Origin: Spirochaetota bacterium
GTDB taxonomy: Bacteria > Spirochaetota > Spirochaetia > Treponematales > Rectinemataceae
Assembly (NCBI GenBank): GCA_022711355.1
Contig: JAKLFE010000013.1
Coordinates: 20,825 to 84,824 of the forward strand
Reading direction: 5' to 3'
Length of the DNA: 64,000 bases
Shown: piece by piece, positions 43,368-51,065 of the stretch
How positions within the stretch are numbered: the stretch's first letter is position 1
How the letters are laid out: each line of letters starts with the position of its first letter
The notes under the pieces: model-generated
Databases searched by the model: none
The model's input: only the letters and a program-made list of their open reading frames with translations
What the model was told of the DNA's origin: nothing
Translations under genes and position numbers: made by a program

Positions 43368-44738
43368 TCACGCCAGGCTGGGCATAGCCAGGATCGGGGT
43401 GATATCGCCCAACCCAACCCATCTCAACATGCCTTCATCTGGCTCGCCATCTTCTTCGGTCATGAACAGGGGTTCCCTAAGGTTTATGGATAGGCTACCC
43501 ACTTCGGCATTCGGATTGTTGCGATATGTATGGAGCCTTGCGAGGAAGTCGTTCATGGCCATGGATGCGATCATTGTGTTCACTGTAATGACGGCTGGGC
43601 GATCCTCTTGGGCGCCCTTGATGTATTTCTCTTGCTTGAGCTGTTCATAACGATCCGGATCAGTCCTTCTCAAGTCTTCGGCTTCAATCGTTGCAAGATT
43701 AATAGCCTTGCGGCTAAGCAAGCTTGAACCATCGGGCTGCAAGTAGTGAACTACCCCACAGACGGCCGAGACACTGCCCTGGCCGTCTGCTTCCAGTTTC
43801 ACACCGAGATCGAAGTATGGGATCGTGTAGAAGGTGCAGAGCTTATTTAGCAGAAGGCGTCCCGCGTGCGTGTCCATGCATCCGAAGATGATATCGCATT
43901 GAGCTAGTTGCCTGATTACTTCTGGGTCATACGTCTTCTTTGCGATCTTCCTTATCCTAGGAGGAAGACCATTCCGCATGAAGGCATCTCCGATAACATC
44001 GACTTTTAAGCGCCTCTCCTCGGCGTCGCGAACGGACGAATTATAGATCCTCCCAAGATTCTTCTCTTCGATGCGATCATCGTCGACAAGAGTGATTTCA
44101 GCTACTCCAAGACGATAGAGCATCTCGGCCACGGGGCTGCCCGTTCCCGATACGCCTACGACCCCGACTCGAAGGCTCGATAGCATACGCGAGGTCTTGC
44201 TGCCGAAGGATTGCTCCAGACGGAGAGTTAGGGCATTAGTGTTTGTGCTGCAAGCAGTATCTCCGGACCAGATGATGATGTCAGAGCCTGCAACGATTAT
44301 TGTGTCGACTGCCTGGCTCTCGCCCTTACGAATAATGAACCCTGACATGTTCCCCGTGGGTTCAATGTTCACGATCAAGCCCAGCCTGTTGCTGCTCTTC
44401 ACGAGATTCTCAAGAAGCTGTATCGCTTGACGGTTTTCCTGCTCCCCGCCGCGATGGAAGATTATTGGCAGAAGAGGATATCGTTTCTGCTCCCGCGCAA
44501 GCCAATCACGTGCTTCATTCGTAGGTCCCTTGTCCAACTCGATCAGCATGTCGGACACGGCATGCACTGAAGCTACGAAATCAATCCCAGGTGCGCCGTA
44601 AGCGCTTGTCGACCCGCAGACACCGATGATTGCCTTTCTCTCAAGGCGATCAGTCGCCCATAATTCATTCAGTCTCAAGACTTGTCGTCCTGACAATCTC
44701 AGGCGCACGGAAGCTATTGGGACAGTAGGCTCATCCAT
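43368..44738 (-). CDS. E1-like ThiF-family adenylyltransferase with N-terminal JAB-like region
   Basis: 456 residues. The C-terminal ThiF/E1 domain (~185-450) has the nucleotide loop VGVVGVSGTGSPVAEMLYRL, acidic strand ITLVDDDRIEEKNLGRIYNS, Lys244-Val in RRLKVDVIGDAF, and CDIIFGCMDTHAGRLLLNKL. Together these support ATP-dependent adenylation of a ubiquitin-like C-terminus. Residues ~1-160 resemble a JAB fold, but the metal motif HxHP is replaced by FHRGG at 94-98, so peptidase activity is unlikely. Start overlaps the E2 stop by 8 nt. Confidence 0.88.
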   Translation of the reverse strand: MDEPTVPIASVRLRLSGRQVLRLNELWATDRLERKAIIGVCGSTSAYGAPGIDFVASVHAVSDMLIELDKGPTNEARDWLAREQKRYPLLPIIFHRGGEQENRQAIQLLENLVKSSNRLGLIVNIEPTGNMSGFIIRKGESQAVDTIIVAGSDIIIWSGDTACSTNTNALTLRLEQSFGSKTSRMLSSLRVGVVGVSGTGSPVAEMLYRLGVAEITLVDDDRIEEKNLGRIYNSSVRDAEERRLKVDVIGDAFMRNGLPPRIRKIAKKTYDPEVIRQLAQCDIIFGCMDTHAGRLLLNKLCTFYTIPYFDLGVKLEADGQGSVSAVCGVVHYLQPDGSSLLSRKAINLATIEAEDLRRTDPDRYEQLKQEKYIKGAQEDRPAVITVNTMIASMAMNDFLARLHTYRNNPNAEVGSLSINLREPLFMTEEDGEPDEGMLRWVGLGDITPILAMPSLA

Positions 44739-45150
44739 TCTTTTTCGTCTCCCTCAAGAAGCACTCTTCAATTAGCTCGATATGGGTTCCGAGATTGTCA
44801 AGGCCGGGGCGCCAAGGATTAGCTTGGGTCCGATGTCGGGACCAGCGCTGGAAGCTTCGGCCATCAAGCGCTTGGATAACATCAGCCGCGCCGATGGGAG
44901 CACCACTTGTGAGGCTGAGGGCAGGGAATGCGTATACCATGTCGAGCTGAGTTGTCGGATACGAATCAGGAAGCAGTATCGCAATGTCCGCCTCGGACAC
45001 ATTGTACCCTTCTGGAATCGGGAATCGTCGCACAAGAACCCACCGAGAAGGACCCTCGATGAGTGTCTCCCAGGCGAGCCCCCGCGCGTCTAGGTATTCT
45101 GCATCATCCGGCAGTAGGGGAAAGACGCAGCGGAGACTCGCCTCTTCCAT
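44731..45150 (-). CDS. Prokaryotic E2-like protein (Prok-E2 family E type)
   Basis: 139 residues. IPEGYNVSEADIAILLPDSYPTTQ-type strands with the downstream DGRSFQRWSRHR and NPWRPGLDNLGTHIELIEECF match bacterial E2-like family E proteins. Two Cys occur: Cys8 and one in EECFLRE; which residue carries the Ubl thioester, if any, is not clear by eye. Lies 2 nt after the Ubl gene stop and overlaps the E1 gene, so the cascade is translated as a unit. Confidence 0.8.
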   Translation of the reverse strand: MEEASLRCVFPLLPDDAEYLDARGLAWETLIEGPSRWVLVRRFPIPEGYNVSEADIAILLPDSYPTTQLDMVYAFPALSLTSGAPIGAADVIQALDGRSFQRWSRHRTQANPWRPGLDNLGTHIELIEECFLRETKKNG

Positions 45151-45152
45151 GG

Positions 45153-45467
45153 TCAGCCCTCCGTAGGATCGAGGGGAAGCGTGATGAATCTCTCGACTCC
45201 GGGAGCCGCGAGATCGACTACTTCCTCGAGCCCAATCTTCTTCGTCGCTCCTCCTCGGAGCTTTTGATCGAGGCGATAGCCCTCGGGCGGAGTCTTCCCC
45301 GCCTTAATGAGCAGTTCCCTCCCTGTGGGGTGCCTTTTCTCCATGAGATAGTGCTCCCCGTCAATTCTGATCTGGTATCGGATCTTCGGCCCAGTTGGGA
45401 TGTCCTTCCCTTCCTTCGCGAAGGTCTCAATATCGATGATCTGCTCAATGTCTTGGTTCTCTTGCAT
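45153..45467 (-). CDS. Ubiquitin-like modifier of the multiubiquitin family (single domain)
   Basis: 104 residues. After an acidic ~28-residue tail the single beta-grasp domain reads YQIRIDGEHYLMEKRHPTG, LLIKAGKTPPEGYRLDQKL and VERFITLPLD, the multiubiquitin-domain pattern. The chain ends PTEG, so a C-terminal Gly is exposed without processing. It is the presumed substrate for the adjacent E1 and E2. Family members often carry two or more tandem domains; only one is present here. Confidence 0.83.
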   Translation of the reverse strand: MQENQDIEQIIDIETFAKEGKDIPTGPKIRYQIRIDGEHYLMEKRHPTGRELLIKAGKTPPEGYRLDQKLRGGATKKIGLEEVVDLAAPGVERFITLPLDPTEG

Positions 45468-45566
45468 CGTGGTTCTCCTATCGCAGATTACTGCGAGTCA
45501 TTACTTGTTCATGGCAACAGCCACGAGTGCTTCTGCCGCTTCTTCCGAAGCGGCAGAAGCTATGTC

Positions 45567-45809
45567 CTAACGCTTGTCTTTCGGCGGGCAAGGATCGTTG
45601 CCTGGCGCAATGGTATCCTTATCCCTGAAGCGTCCGTTCACTCCCTGGATGGTGAGTTCACCACCACCAGAGTTATGTAGATTCTGGCGAGCGGCCTCGG
45701 CCGCTTCACGCTGCGTCGGGTAGATCCCTTCGGCGCGCTCCGCTCCATTCCTCTTGTTCGCCCATCCTGCGGGCGTCATGTATACAGTGCGATCTTGTGG
45801 CTTGGACAT
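45567..45809 (-). CDS. DUF2188 domain protein
   Basis: 80 residues from the ATG at 45809, preceded by GAAGGAT. DUF2188 features: VYMTPAGWANKRNGAERAEG, YPTQREAAEAARQNL and the C-terminal VNGRFRDKDTIAPGNDPCPP. Function of the domain is unknown. First gene of the ubiquitin-like operon, 99 nt upstream of the modifier gene; it could be a substrate, adaptor or phage-sensing element. Confidence 0.85.
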   Translation of the reverse strand: MSKPQDRTVYMTPAGWANKRNGAERAEGIYPTQREAAEAARQNLHNSGGGELTIQGVNGRFRDKDTIAPGNDPCPPKDKR

Positions 45810-46264
45810 GGTTATCCTTCTTTGCATGCAGGGCATGCTCCAGCTGAGATGACCTTCGGCGGTGCCGAAACCTGAGTGGGAACTGGAACTCTGAGGGTTA
45901 CGTGACCATATGCCACCCCCGGTATACGGAGGGGCGATGTTGACGAGGTTGAGGATCTGGGCTAATACTTACCTTGCTTACCAAAGCATCGCTCCTTCCG
46001 TGGGATCACCGATCCATGCGGATCAGCGGCAAGCGGCCTGTGGATGTTCGAGATCCATGGGCCGTTATTATTTCCACCCGATAGTCTATTCACCACAAGG
46101 GATGGTTGTCAACACTTGTGTACTACCACCCATAGTAGTCATCGTCCCCTTCATAGTACTGCTTTGCGTCCATTGCGTCTATGGCACATTGCAAACTATT
46201 TGTTTTTACTTATTGCATAATAACACATAGTGTAGTACATTTGCAATAGAGGAAGGAGCGCCCT
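45810..46264. promoter_or_regulatory. 455-nt divergent control region between Ubl operon and XRE/ImmA-IrrE module
   Basis: AT-rich relative to the core. Upstream of the XRE gene are an inverted repeat ATTGCA (46212-46217) / TGCAAT (46242-46247), the palindrome ACAC-ATA-GTGT (46223-46233), and two further ATTGC copies near 46170 and 46188. These are candidate autoregulatory XRE sites. No small gene is supported. Exact -35/-10 boxes could not be fixed for either direction. Confidence 0.5.
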
Positions 46265-47407
46265 ATGGGAATCCAAGATATCGGCGACAATGTACGCCGC
46301 CATATGAAGATACGAGGACTGACTATTCCTCAGCTCTCCGCGAAGATGGGAATGGGAACCGCAGCTTTATCGAACCTCCTTAACGGCAAGGCCGAACCCA
46401 AGTCCTCGACCCTTATCAAGCTTGCCGAAGGGCTCGACGTACCCTTCGACGAGCTGCTTGCCGATGCACCCAAGCTTAAGTCCCTTCGTTTTCGTACTGC
46501 CAAGATTCTGAGCGGCCGGGAGAAGGCTGAACGCGACCAGCTTCGTCATGACAGCGCAATCTGGCTTTCAGACTACAGCTTCCTGGAGAAGGAACTAAAG
46601 GTCGCACCTGCATACCGGTTGTCGCACATTTCCTGCAAGGAGCCTCGCGCCGCGGCGATGGCAGTTCGTAGCGTTTTCGAGCTCGAGCGAGAAGCTCCTA
46701 TCTATGACATCTCCGAGTTGATGGAGCTGGCCGGTATCAAGCTGCGTATTCGCCCATTCGGCTTCAAGAAGACCTTCGGTCTATCGATCGGGCATGAGGA
46801 TGGGGGCCCCGGCATTGTGGTCAATTCAGAGGAGGGCATACCTGTCGAGCGCCAGCTATTCACCATCGCGCATGAGCTTGGGCACCTGATTCTTCATAAG
46901 GCCTCATACAAGGACCCATCTGAGACCGAGAACGAGATAGAGGAGCGAGAGGCTGACCTGTTCGCAGGCACCTTCCTTGTACCGGATGAGGCGCTCGAGA
47001 AGGAGTGGACCGAGGGCAAGGGCCTCCATTTTGTGGATAGGGTTCTCAAGATCAAGAAGATCTTTAAGGTAAGTTACAAGACCCTTCTCATCCGGCTGGT
47101 CCAGATGGGCAAGGCGTCTTCGCTTACTGATCTCATCATCAAGTTCAGTCAAGACTACAAGGCGATGTATCACCACGACCTTAAGGGCCATTACGAGCCC
47201 GAATCCCTCTCGGCTGATGAGTCCAATCCCGTAGCCGATGATGATCCACAAGAGCTTGACGTCAGCGATCTCATGGAGGAGCGCTTCTCTCGACTTGTCA
47301 GGGATGCATATGAGAAAGAGATCATCTCCATGAGCCGCGCGGGGGAGATGCTCAACCTGTCAATAAGCGATATGCGGATCCTTATCCGTGCGTGGCAGGC
47401 GCTCTGA
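46265..47407 (+). CDS. XRE-type HTH plus ImmA/IrrE-family metallopeptidase
   Basis: 380 residues, with GGAAGGAG before the ATG. N-terminal XRE HTH ~5-65: LTIPQLSAKMGMGTAALSNLL. The middle carries the zinc peptidase motif TIAHELGHLILH (HExxH) with a downstream EEREADLFAGTFLVP supplying the third ligand. A C-terminal HTH-like tail follows (MSRAGEMLNLSISDMRILIR). Such proteins act as antitoxins or cleave repressors in phage and mobile-element control. PIN gene follows 3 nt later. Confidence 0.9.
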   Translation: MGIQDIGDNVRRHMKIRGLTIPQLSAKMGMGTAALSNLLNGKAEPKSSTLIKLAEGLDVPFDELLADAPKLKSLRFRTAKILSGREKAERDQLRHDSAIWLSDYSFLEKELKVAPAYRLSHISCKEPRAAAMAVRSVFELEREAPIYDISELMELAGIKLRIRPFGFKKTFGLSIGHEDGGPGIVVNSEEGIPVERQLFTIAHELGHLILHKASYKDPSETENEIEEREADLFAGTFLVPDEALEKEWTEGKGLHFVDRVLKIKKIFKVSYKTLLIRLVQMGKASSLTDLIIKFSQDYKAMYHHDLKGHYEPESLSADESNPVADDDPQELDVSDLMEERFSRLVRDAYEKEIISMSRAGEMLNLSISDMRILIRAWQAL

Positions 47408-47410
47408 CCG

Positions 47411-47896
47411 GTGCCCCGAACGCGACGAGAAGCTGCGATCTGTGATGCGAACGTTCTCATCGACTATGCCGCAGCAGATGAGGACATCATCCGTGAACTC
47501 GTCAAGTATTGGGGAACCGTCTATGTGCCGACTCGCATCCTCAATGAGGTTCGGAAGCTGCCGATTGAGCGGGCCAAGGACCTAGGGCTAACCGTCATCG
47601 AGACGCCTCTCACGCTTCCTTCCGCTCCTGGTCTATCGGGTCCCGATAGGGCTTGTCTGCACTTTGTGCTCGCTGAAGGATGGACGTGCATCGCGAATGA
47701 CACACTTCTCCGAAGGGAGTGCAAGCGCCAGGGAGGGAAGGTGGTTTGGGGGCTCGAGATGCTCCTCAAGCTGGTTTCTGCGGGTCAGATCACCAATGCG
47801 CGAGCCATGGGGATTGCAGAGAAGATCGGCTCAATCAATCCCGAGATAACAGCCAAGATCCTCGTCGAGTTCAAGGCCAAGCTCGCCGCTCAATAA
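47411..47896 (+). CDS. PIN-domain nuclease, probable toxin
   Basis: 161 residues from GTG at 47411. PIN acidic residues: ICDANVLIDYAAADE (first Asp), LSGPDRACLHFVLAEG (central acid) and CIANDTLLRRECKRQG (last Asp). C-terminal helical extension. Spacing of 3 nt to the XRE/peptidase gene implies translation coupling; the pair is a likely toxin-antitoxin or defence module. Confidence 0.85.
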   Translation: MPRTRREAAICDANVLIDYAAADEDIIRELVKYWGTVYVPTRILNEVRKLPIERAKDLGLTVIETPLTLPSAPGLSGPDRACLHFVLAEGWTCIANDTLLRRECKRQGGKVVWGLEMLLKLVSAGQITNARAMGIAEKIGSINPEITAKILVEFKAKLAAQ

Positions 47897-47939
47897 TCTC
47901 TCATCGATGGGCGGGCTTGTCTGGCCCCTTCCTATTCAT

Positions 47940-48167
47940 CTATTCTGTTCCAACCTCAAACCACTCGCCAGAATGCCTAATACGGTCCGCCTGCACCTTC
48001 CCCATCAATGCCTGTGCAATCCTGTAGAACTTGCCACCCAGTGAGTTGCGATCCGATAGTTCAGTGAAGTTAATCACGACGACCATATACCCTTGGTTTT
48101 CTAGACCGGTTAGCTTTCGGGCATCGATTGTTGTTTTTTTTATTTTTGAGTGGCCGTTGCGAGGAGC
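47940..48167 (-). pseudogene. C-terminal fragment of an unidentified protein
   Basis: An open minus-strand frame of 75 codons ends at 47940 and is closed upstream by TGA at 48168-48170, with no start codon at its head. It reads ...TTIDARKLTGLENQGYMVV, VINFTELSDRNSLGGKFYRI and ends SGEWFEVGTE. Natural codon use and protein-like composition suggest the 3' part of a gene cut off by recombination near an A-rich tract (48130-48148). Identity unknown. Convergent with the PIN gene. Confidence 0.4.
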
Positions 48168-48174
48168 TCAGTAT

Positions 48175-48202
48175 GGATCGATGAGCGCTAGCTCATCGAT
48201 CC
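48175..48202. repeat. Perfect hairpin, 12-bp arms, 4-nt loop
   Basis: GGATCGATGAGC (48175-48186), loop GCTA, GCTCATCGATCC (48191-48202). No U-run follows. First of several strong inverted repeats at the right edge of the accessory region. Confidence 0.7.
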
Positions 48203-48320
48203 CTGCCGACCTTGCTCGACGAGCCGCAGAACTTGAAGGATGCGAGCCCAGAACCCACAAGCCCGGCGCTCCGGGGATGAACCCCGTGGCCCTTTGAGCC
48301 GCTCGCGTAGGGCGGCGGGT

Positions 48321-48378
48321 GCCCGAGAAAAAACGGCTATCCGCGAGAGCTTGAGCGGATAGCCTTTTTTTCTCGGGC
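48321..48378. terminator. Bidirectional terminator-like hairpin, 24-nt arms with one mismatch
   Basis: Left arm 48321-48344 starts GCCCGAG, then AAAAAA and ends GGCTATCCGC; right arm 48355-48378 starts GCGGATAGCC, then TTTTTTT and ends CTCGGGC. Loop GAGAGCTTGA. A-tract and T-tract on opposite sides allow termination in both directions. A palindrome GGGCAG-GCC-CTGCCC follows at 48375-48389. Confidence 0.75.
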
Positions 48379-48589
48379 AGGCCCTGCCCTGGACCGTCAG
48401 AATAAAGCTCGCGCCGGGCCTTCCACGTTGCAGGTTCACACTTCGTAGTTAGTCGTGCTTGATCGATTCCGTGCAACGTCCGCTCAGCACAGCCATCGAC
48501 CAAGAGTGGGGGTAGCGGAGCCCACCGCAGGCGCCGCCTAACGTCGGTAGCGTACTTGGTGCTGTGGTTGCGCGGCGCCGAGGAGGGCG
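48379..48589. other. Non-coding stretch between large inverted repeats
   Basis: No supported gene. Contains an 8-bp inverted repeat ACGTTGCA (48425-48432) / TGCAACGT (48472-48479) and one CGCCTAACG motif at 48535-48543. Confidence 0.45.
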
Positions 48590-48797
48590 GAGCGAGGGGG
48601 AGCCGCGTCGCTCGATGCGCGAAGCCCCGTCCTGGGGAGGTGGCGGGGCGGGACGCCGGGAAAAACAGGGGTGAGCGATTCCGCAGGCGCGAAGCGCCGA
48701 GGACCTAGCGAACCCCTGTTTTTCCCGCAGCTGGGACCCGCCCCTCCTGCGTACCGCGGACGGGGCTTCGCTCTTGTGGGGGAAAGGCGCTCCCCCT
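48590..48797. repeat. Nested long inverted repeat (about 200 nt)
   Basis: Four arm pairs are properly nested: GGGGGAGC (48596-48603) with GCTCCCCC (48790-48797); GCGAAGCCCCGTCC (48619-48632) with its complement at 48758-48771; GGGGCGGG with CCCGCCCC (near 48645 and 48737); and CGGGAAAAACAGGGGT (48657-48672) with ACCCCTGTTTTTCCCG (48712-48727). A GGCGC-GAA-GCGCC hairpin (48686-48698) sits in the centre. It lies just past the 3' end of upp and could be a terminator, structured RNA or mobile-element end. Confidence 0.7.
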
Positions 48798-48803
48798 TTG
48801 GAC

Positions 48804-49868
48804 CTACCTCCTGAGCACCGTCTCCTCGATGGTGCGCAGCTGCGACCGGTACAGCCCCGTGATGTTCGTCCCGTAGTCCGCGATGAGCTGGAGCATGTCG
48901 CGGGGCAGCTCGTCCTCGTCGCGGCCGTTGATCCGGTCGCCCGCGTCCCCGAGCCCCGGCATGATGTAGGCCCGGTCGTTCAGGACCGGGTCCATCCAGA
49001 GCGTGTAGACCGTGGCGTTCTCGATGGCCCTGACCACGCGCAGGGCCCCCTTGAGGGCCGAGATGACGTTGAAGAACTTGACCGAGCGGGGCTTGATCCC
49101 GAGGTCGCTGAGGTACTTCATGACGGTCACGAGGGAGCCGCCCGTGGCGTTCATGGGGTCGGCGAAGATGAGGTCCTTGCCGTCGAGCTGCTCGGGCTTG
49201 AAGTAGGAGCGCTCGAGGTCGAGGATGTACTCCATGTTCGTCTCGCTCTTCGTGTCGTCGCGCTTGATCTTGAAGAGGGCGAAGGGCGAGAGGTAGCCGG
49301 AGGAGGAGTACTCCTGGATCTCCTTGGACATGATTATGGAAGGCAGGAGGGCGCCGCGGAGCATGACGCACATGACGGAGTTCTCGATGGACTCGTCGAT
49401 GTTGGGGATCTTGTGGACGGCGTAGTTCTGGGCCGGGAGGGTGACGGGGGTCTTGACGATGAGGTAGTTCTTGTTCGGGCTCCGCGCCCCGCCGAAGGCG
49501 AGGTTGAAGAGGAGCTCGTAGGCGCGCTGGATGTAGTAGGTGAACTCCTGCCTTCCCGTGCCGACGTCGCGGAGCTTGGCGATGAGGCGGGAGGCCTCGC
49601 TGTGGCTCTCGTGGGGGGTGGAGAAGCAGTAGACCTGGACGCGCGGCTCGGGGGCGCAGATCTCCTTCATGAGCTCGCCCATCGCGTTGAAGTGCTCGAT
49701 GAGGCGGCCCTCCTCGCGCTTGCGCTCGTCGCCCGTTCCGGCGGCGGAGAGGATGCTGAAGGAGACCATGGCCTGGCGGTAGAGGGCGTCCATGCGCCCG
49801 AGCGAGGCCTTGTCGGCCTCGGTGAGGAAGCCGTCGAGGTCCTGGGCCTTGAGGATTACCTTGCTCAT
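48804..49868 (-). CDS. upp: Uracil phosphoribosyltransferase with N-terminal extension
   Basis: 354 residues from the ATG at 49868. PRPP loop [20 protein letters not shown] and uracil-binding segment [17 protein letters not shown] are both present. It makes UMP from uracil and PRPP (pyrimidine salvage). Classical UPRTases are ~210 residues; here about 140 extra N-terminal residues precede the catalytic core, a form also found in spirochaetes. 14 nt after pduL, so probably one operon. Confidence 0.88.
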   Translation of the reverse strand: MSKVILKAQDLDGFLTEADKASLGRMDALYRQAMVSFSILSAAGTGDERKREEGRLIEHFNAMGELMKEICAPEPRVQVYCFSTPHESHSEASRLIAKLRDVGTGRQEFTYYIQRAYELLFNLAFGGARSPNKNYLIVKTPVTLPAQNYAVHKIPNIDESIENSVMCVMLRGALLPSIIMSKEIQEYSSSGYLSPFALFKIKRDDTKSETNMEYILDLERSYFKPEQLDGKDLIFADPMNATGGSLVTVMKYLSDLGIKPRSVKFFNVISALKGALRVVRAIENATVYTLWMDPVLNDRAYIMPGLGDAGDRINGRDEDELPRDMLQLIADYGTNITGLYRSQLRTIEETVLRR

Positions 49869-49882
49869 GGGCCGGCCCCGGG

Positions 49883-50467
49883 CTAGCGATGCCTGACGAT
49901 TTCGCCCATCGCGCCGTTGCCGATGCCGACGGCGTTGCCCTCGTCGAAGTCGAGGTGGCACTCGAGGGCGTAGGTGGGGTTCACGCGGCAGATGACGTTG
50001 GCGAAGGTGGCGCCGCGCTCGCCGGGGATCTTGAGGTCGACGAGCTCCTTGTCGGCGACGCCGAAGCGCTCGGCCTCGGCGGGGGTGAAGTGGATGTGGC
50101 GCTTGGCGATGATGAGGCCCTTGGCCTTCTTGACCGTGCCGGCGGGGCCGACGATCTCGAAGCCGAAGGAGCCCTCGAGCTGGCCGGACTCGCGGGTGGG
50201 GCAGCCGGGGACGCCGAGCTTGAACTGGTCCGAGGCGAGGATCTCGCACTGGGTCTCCTTGCGCTCGGGGCCGAGGATGCGCACGCCCTTGAACTCGCCC
50301 TTGGGGCCCTTGATGGTGACGGTCTCCTCGCAGGCGAACTGGCCGGGCTGGACTAAGTCCTTGGTCTTGGTGAGCTGGTGGCCCTTCCCGAAGAGGAGCT
50401 CGAGGTCCTCCTTGGAGACGTGGATGTGGCGGTTGGAGAGGTTGATCAGGACTTTGGTCTCGGGCAC
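49883..50467 (-). CDS. pduL: Phosphate acyltransferase, PduL type
   Basis: 194 residues with duplicated beta-barrel halves. Zinc-site motifs [16 protein letters not shown] and [16 protein letters not shown], plus [19 protein letters not shown], define PduL. It converts acyl-CoA and phosphate to acyl-phosphate (acetyl- or propanoyl-), linking to ATP via an acyl kinase. There are no microcompartment shell genes nearby and no N-terminal encapsulation helix, so a cytosolic acetyl-CoA role is likely. Confidence 0.93.
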   Translation of the reverse strand: MPETKVLINLSNRHIHVSKEDLELLFGKGHQLTKTKDLVQPGQFACEETVTIKGPKGEFKGVRILGPERKETQCEILASDQFKLGVPGCPTRESGQLEGSFGFEIVGPAGTVKKAKGLIIAKRHIHFTPAEAERFGVADKELVDLKIPGERGATFANVICRVNPTYALECHLDFDEGNAVGIGNGAMGEIVRHR

Positions 50468-50607
50468 GGCGTTCCTCCTTGGGGCTATGGGGCGGGGGCT
50501 TTCTGCATATAGAAGTATGCGGCTTAGGGTAGCCGGGGAGGGGGAGGGTGGTCAAGCGCCGAGGCCTCGTGGGGGTCGGGCGGGCTCGCGGGGGCGCGGG
50601 GCGGGGC

Positions 50608-50669
50608 TTGACGGATGGGGTAAAGGGGTATAGGTTACAAATAACCTAGTGCCAAATAGGACTAGTGCC
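50608..50669 (+). promoter_or_regulatory. Promoter and operator-like repeats of the DUF4180-hydrolase-PadR operon
   Basis: TTGACG (50608-50613) and TATAGG (50629-50634) form a possible promoter. TAGGTTA-CAAA-TAACCTA (50631-50648) is a perfect 7-bp-arm palindrome, and CTAGTGCC is repeated at 50646-50653 and 50662-50669. These repeats are candidate binding sites for the PadR regulator encoded in the same operon. Confidence 0.55.
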
Positions 50670-50681
50670 GAGGAGGAGTCT

Positions 50682-51032
50682 ATGCGCTTCGAGGTCGAGG
50701 CTCGGGAGGCGGGGGAGCTGGGGCTCTGGCTGCGGGAGGGCGAGGGGCGGATCGGCTCGAGCGCGGAGTTCCTCGAGCTCCTGGCCGCCTGCCCGGCCCC
50801 GACCCTGGCGCTGCGGCGGGAGGACCTGGACGAGTCCTTCTTCGAGCTCCGCTCGGGGCTGGCGGGGGACTGCCTGCAGAAGGTCTCGAACTACCGGCGC
50901 CGGCTGGCGATCCTCGGGGACTTCTCCGCCGAGGGGAGCCGGGCCCTGCGGGACTTCATCCGCGAGAGCAACGGGACGGGGCAGGTGGTCTTCGCGACCG
51001 ACCTCGAGGCCGCGGCGGCCCTGCTGCGCTAG
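50682..51032 (+). CDS. DUF4180 domain protein
   Basis: 116 residues from the ATG at 50682, with AGGAGGAG upstream. Family blocks: REDLDESFFELRSGLAGDCL, QKVSNYRRRLAILGDFS and LRDFIRESNGTGQVVFATD. DUF4180 proteins often sit next to or fused with PadR regulators, as here; role unknown. First gene of a three-gene operon. Confidence 0.9.
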   Translation: MRFEVEAREAGELGLWLREGEGRIGSSAEFLELLAACPAPTLALRREDLDESFFELRSGLAGDCLQKVSNYRRRLAILGDFSAEGSRALRDFIRESNGTGQVVFATDLEAAAALLR

Positions 51033-51065
51033 GGAAGGGCCCGCGGGGCGAGGAAGGAGGAGGTT

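Noticed and set aside
45910..46230. Possible 106-residue protein in the control region between the Ubl operon and the XRE gene
   Set aside because: No ribosome site, no family features, and it covers the repeats that look like regulatory DNA.
48031..48297. Plus-strand 88-residue frame
   Set aside because: Antisense to a more protein-like C-terminal fragment and crosses a perfect hairpin.
48188..48503. Minus-strand frames across the terminator-like hairpin
   Set aside because: They read straight through strong inverted repeats and have no recognisable domain or ribosome site.
28900..48600. Integron cassette array suggested by CGCCTAACG motifs and small resistance-type genes
   Set aside because: Genes point both ways, have their own promoters, lack paired attC structures, and the motif also occurs inside core genes; no integrase gene in the window.
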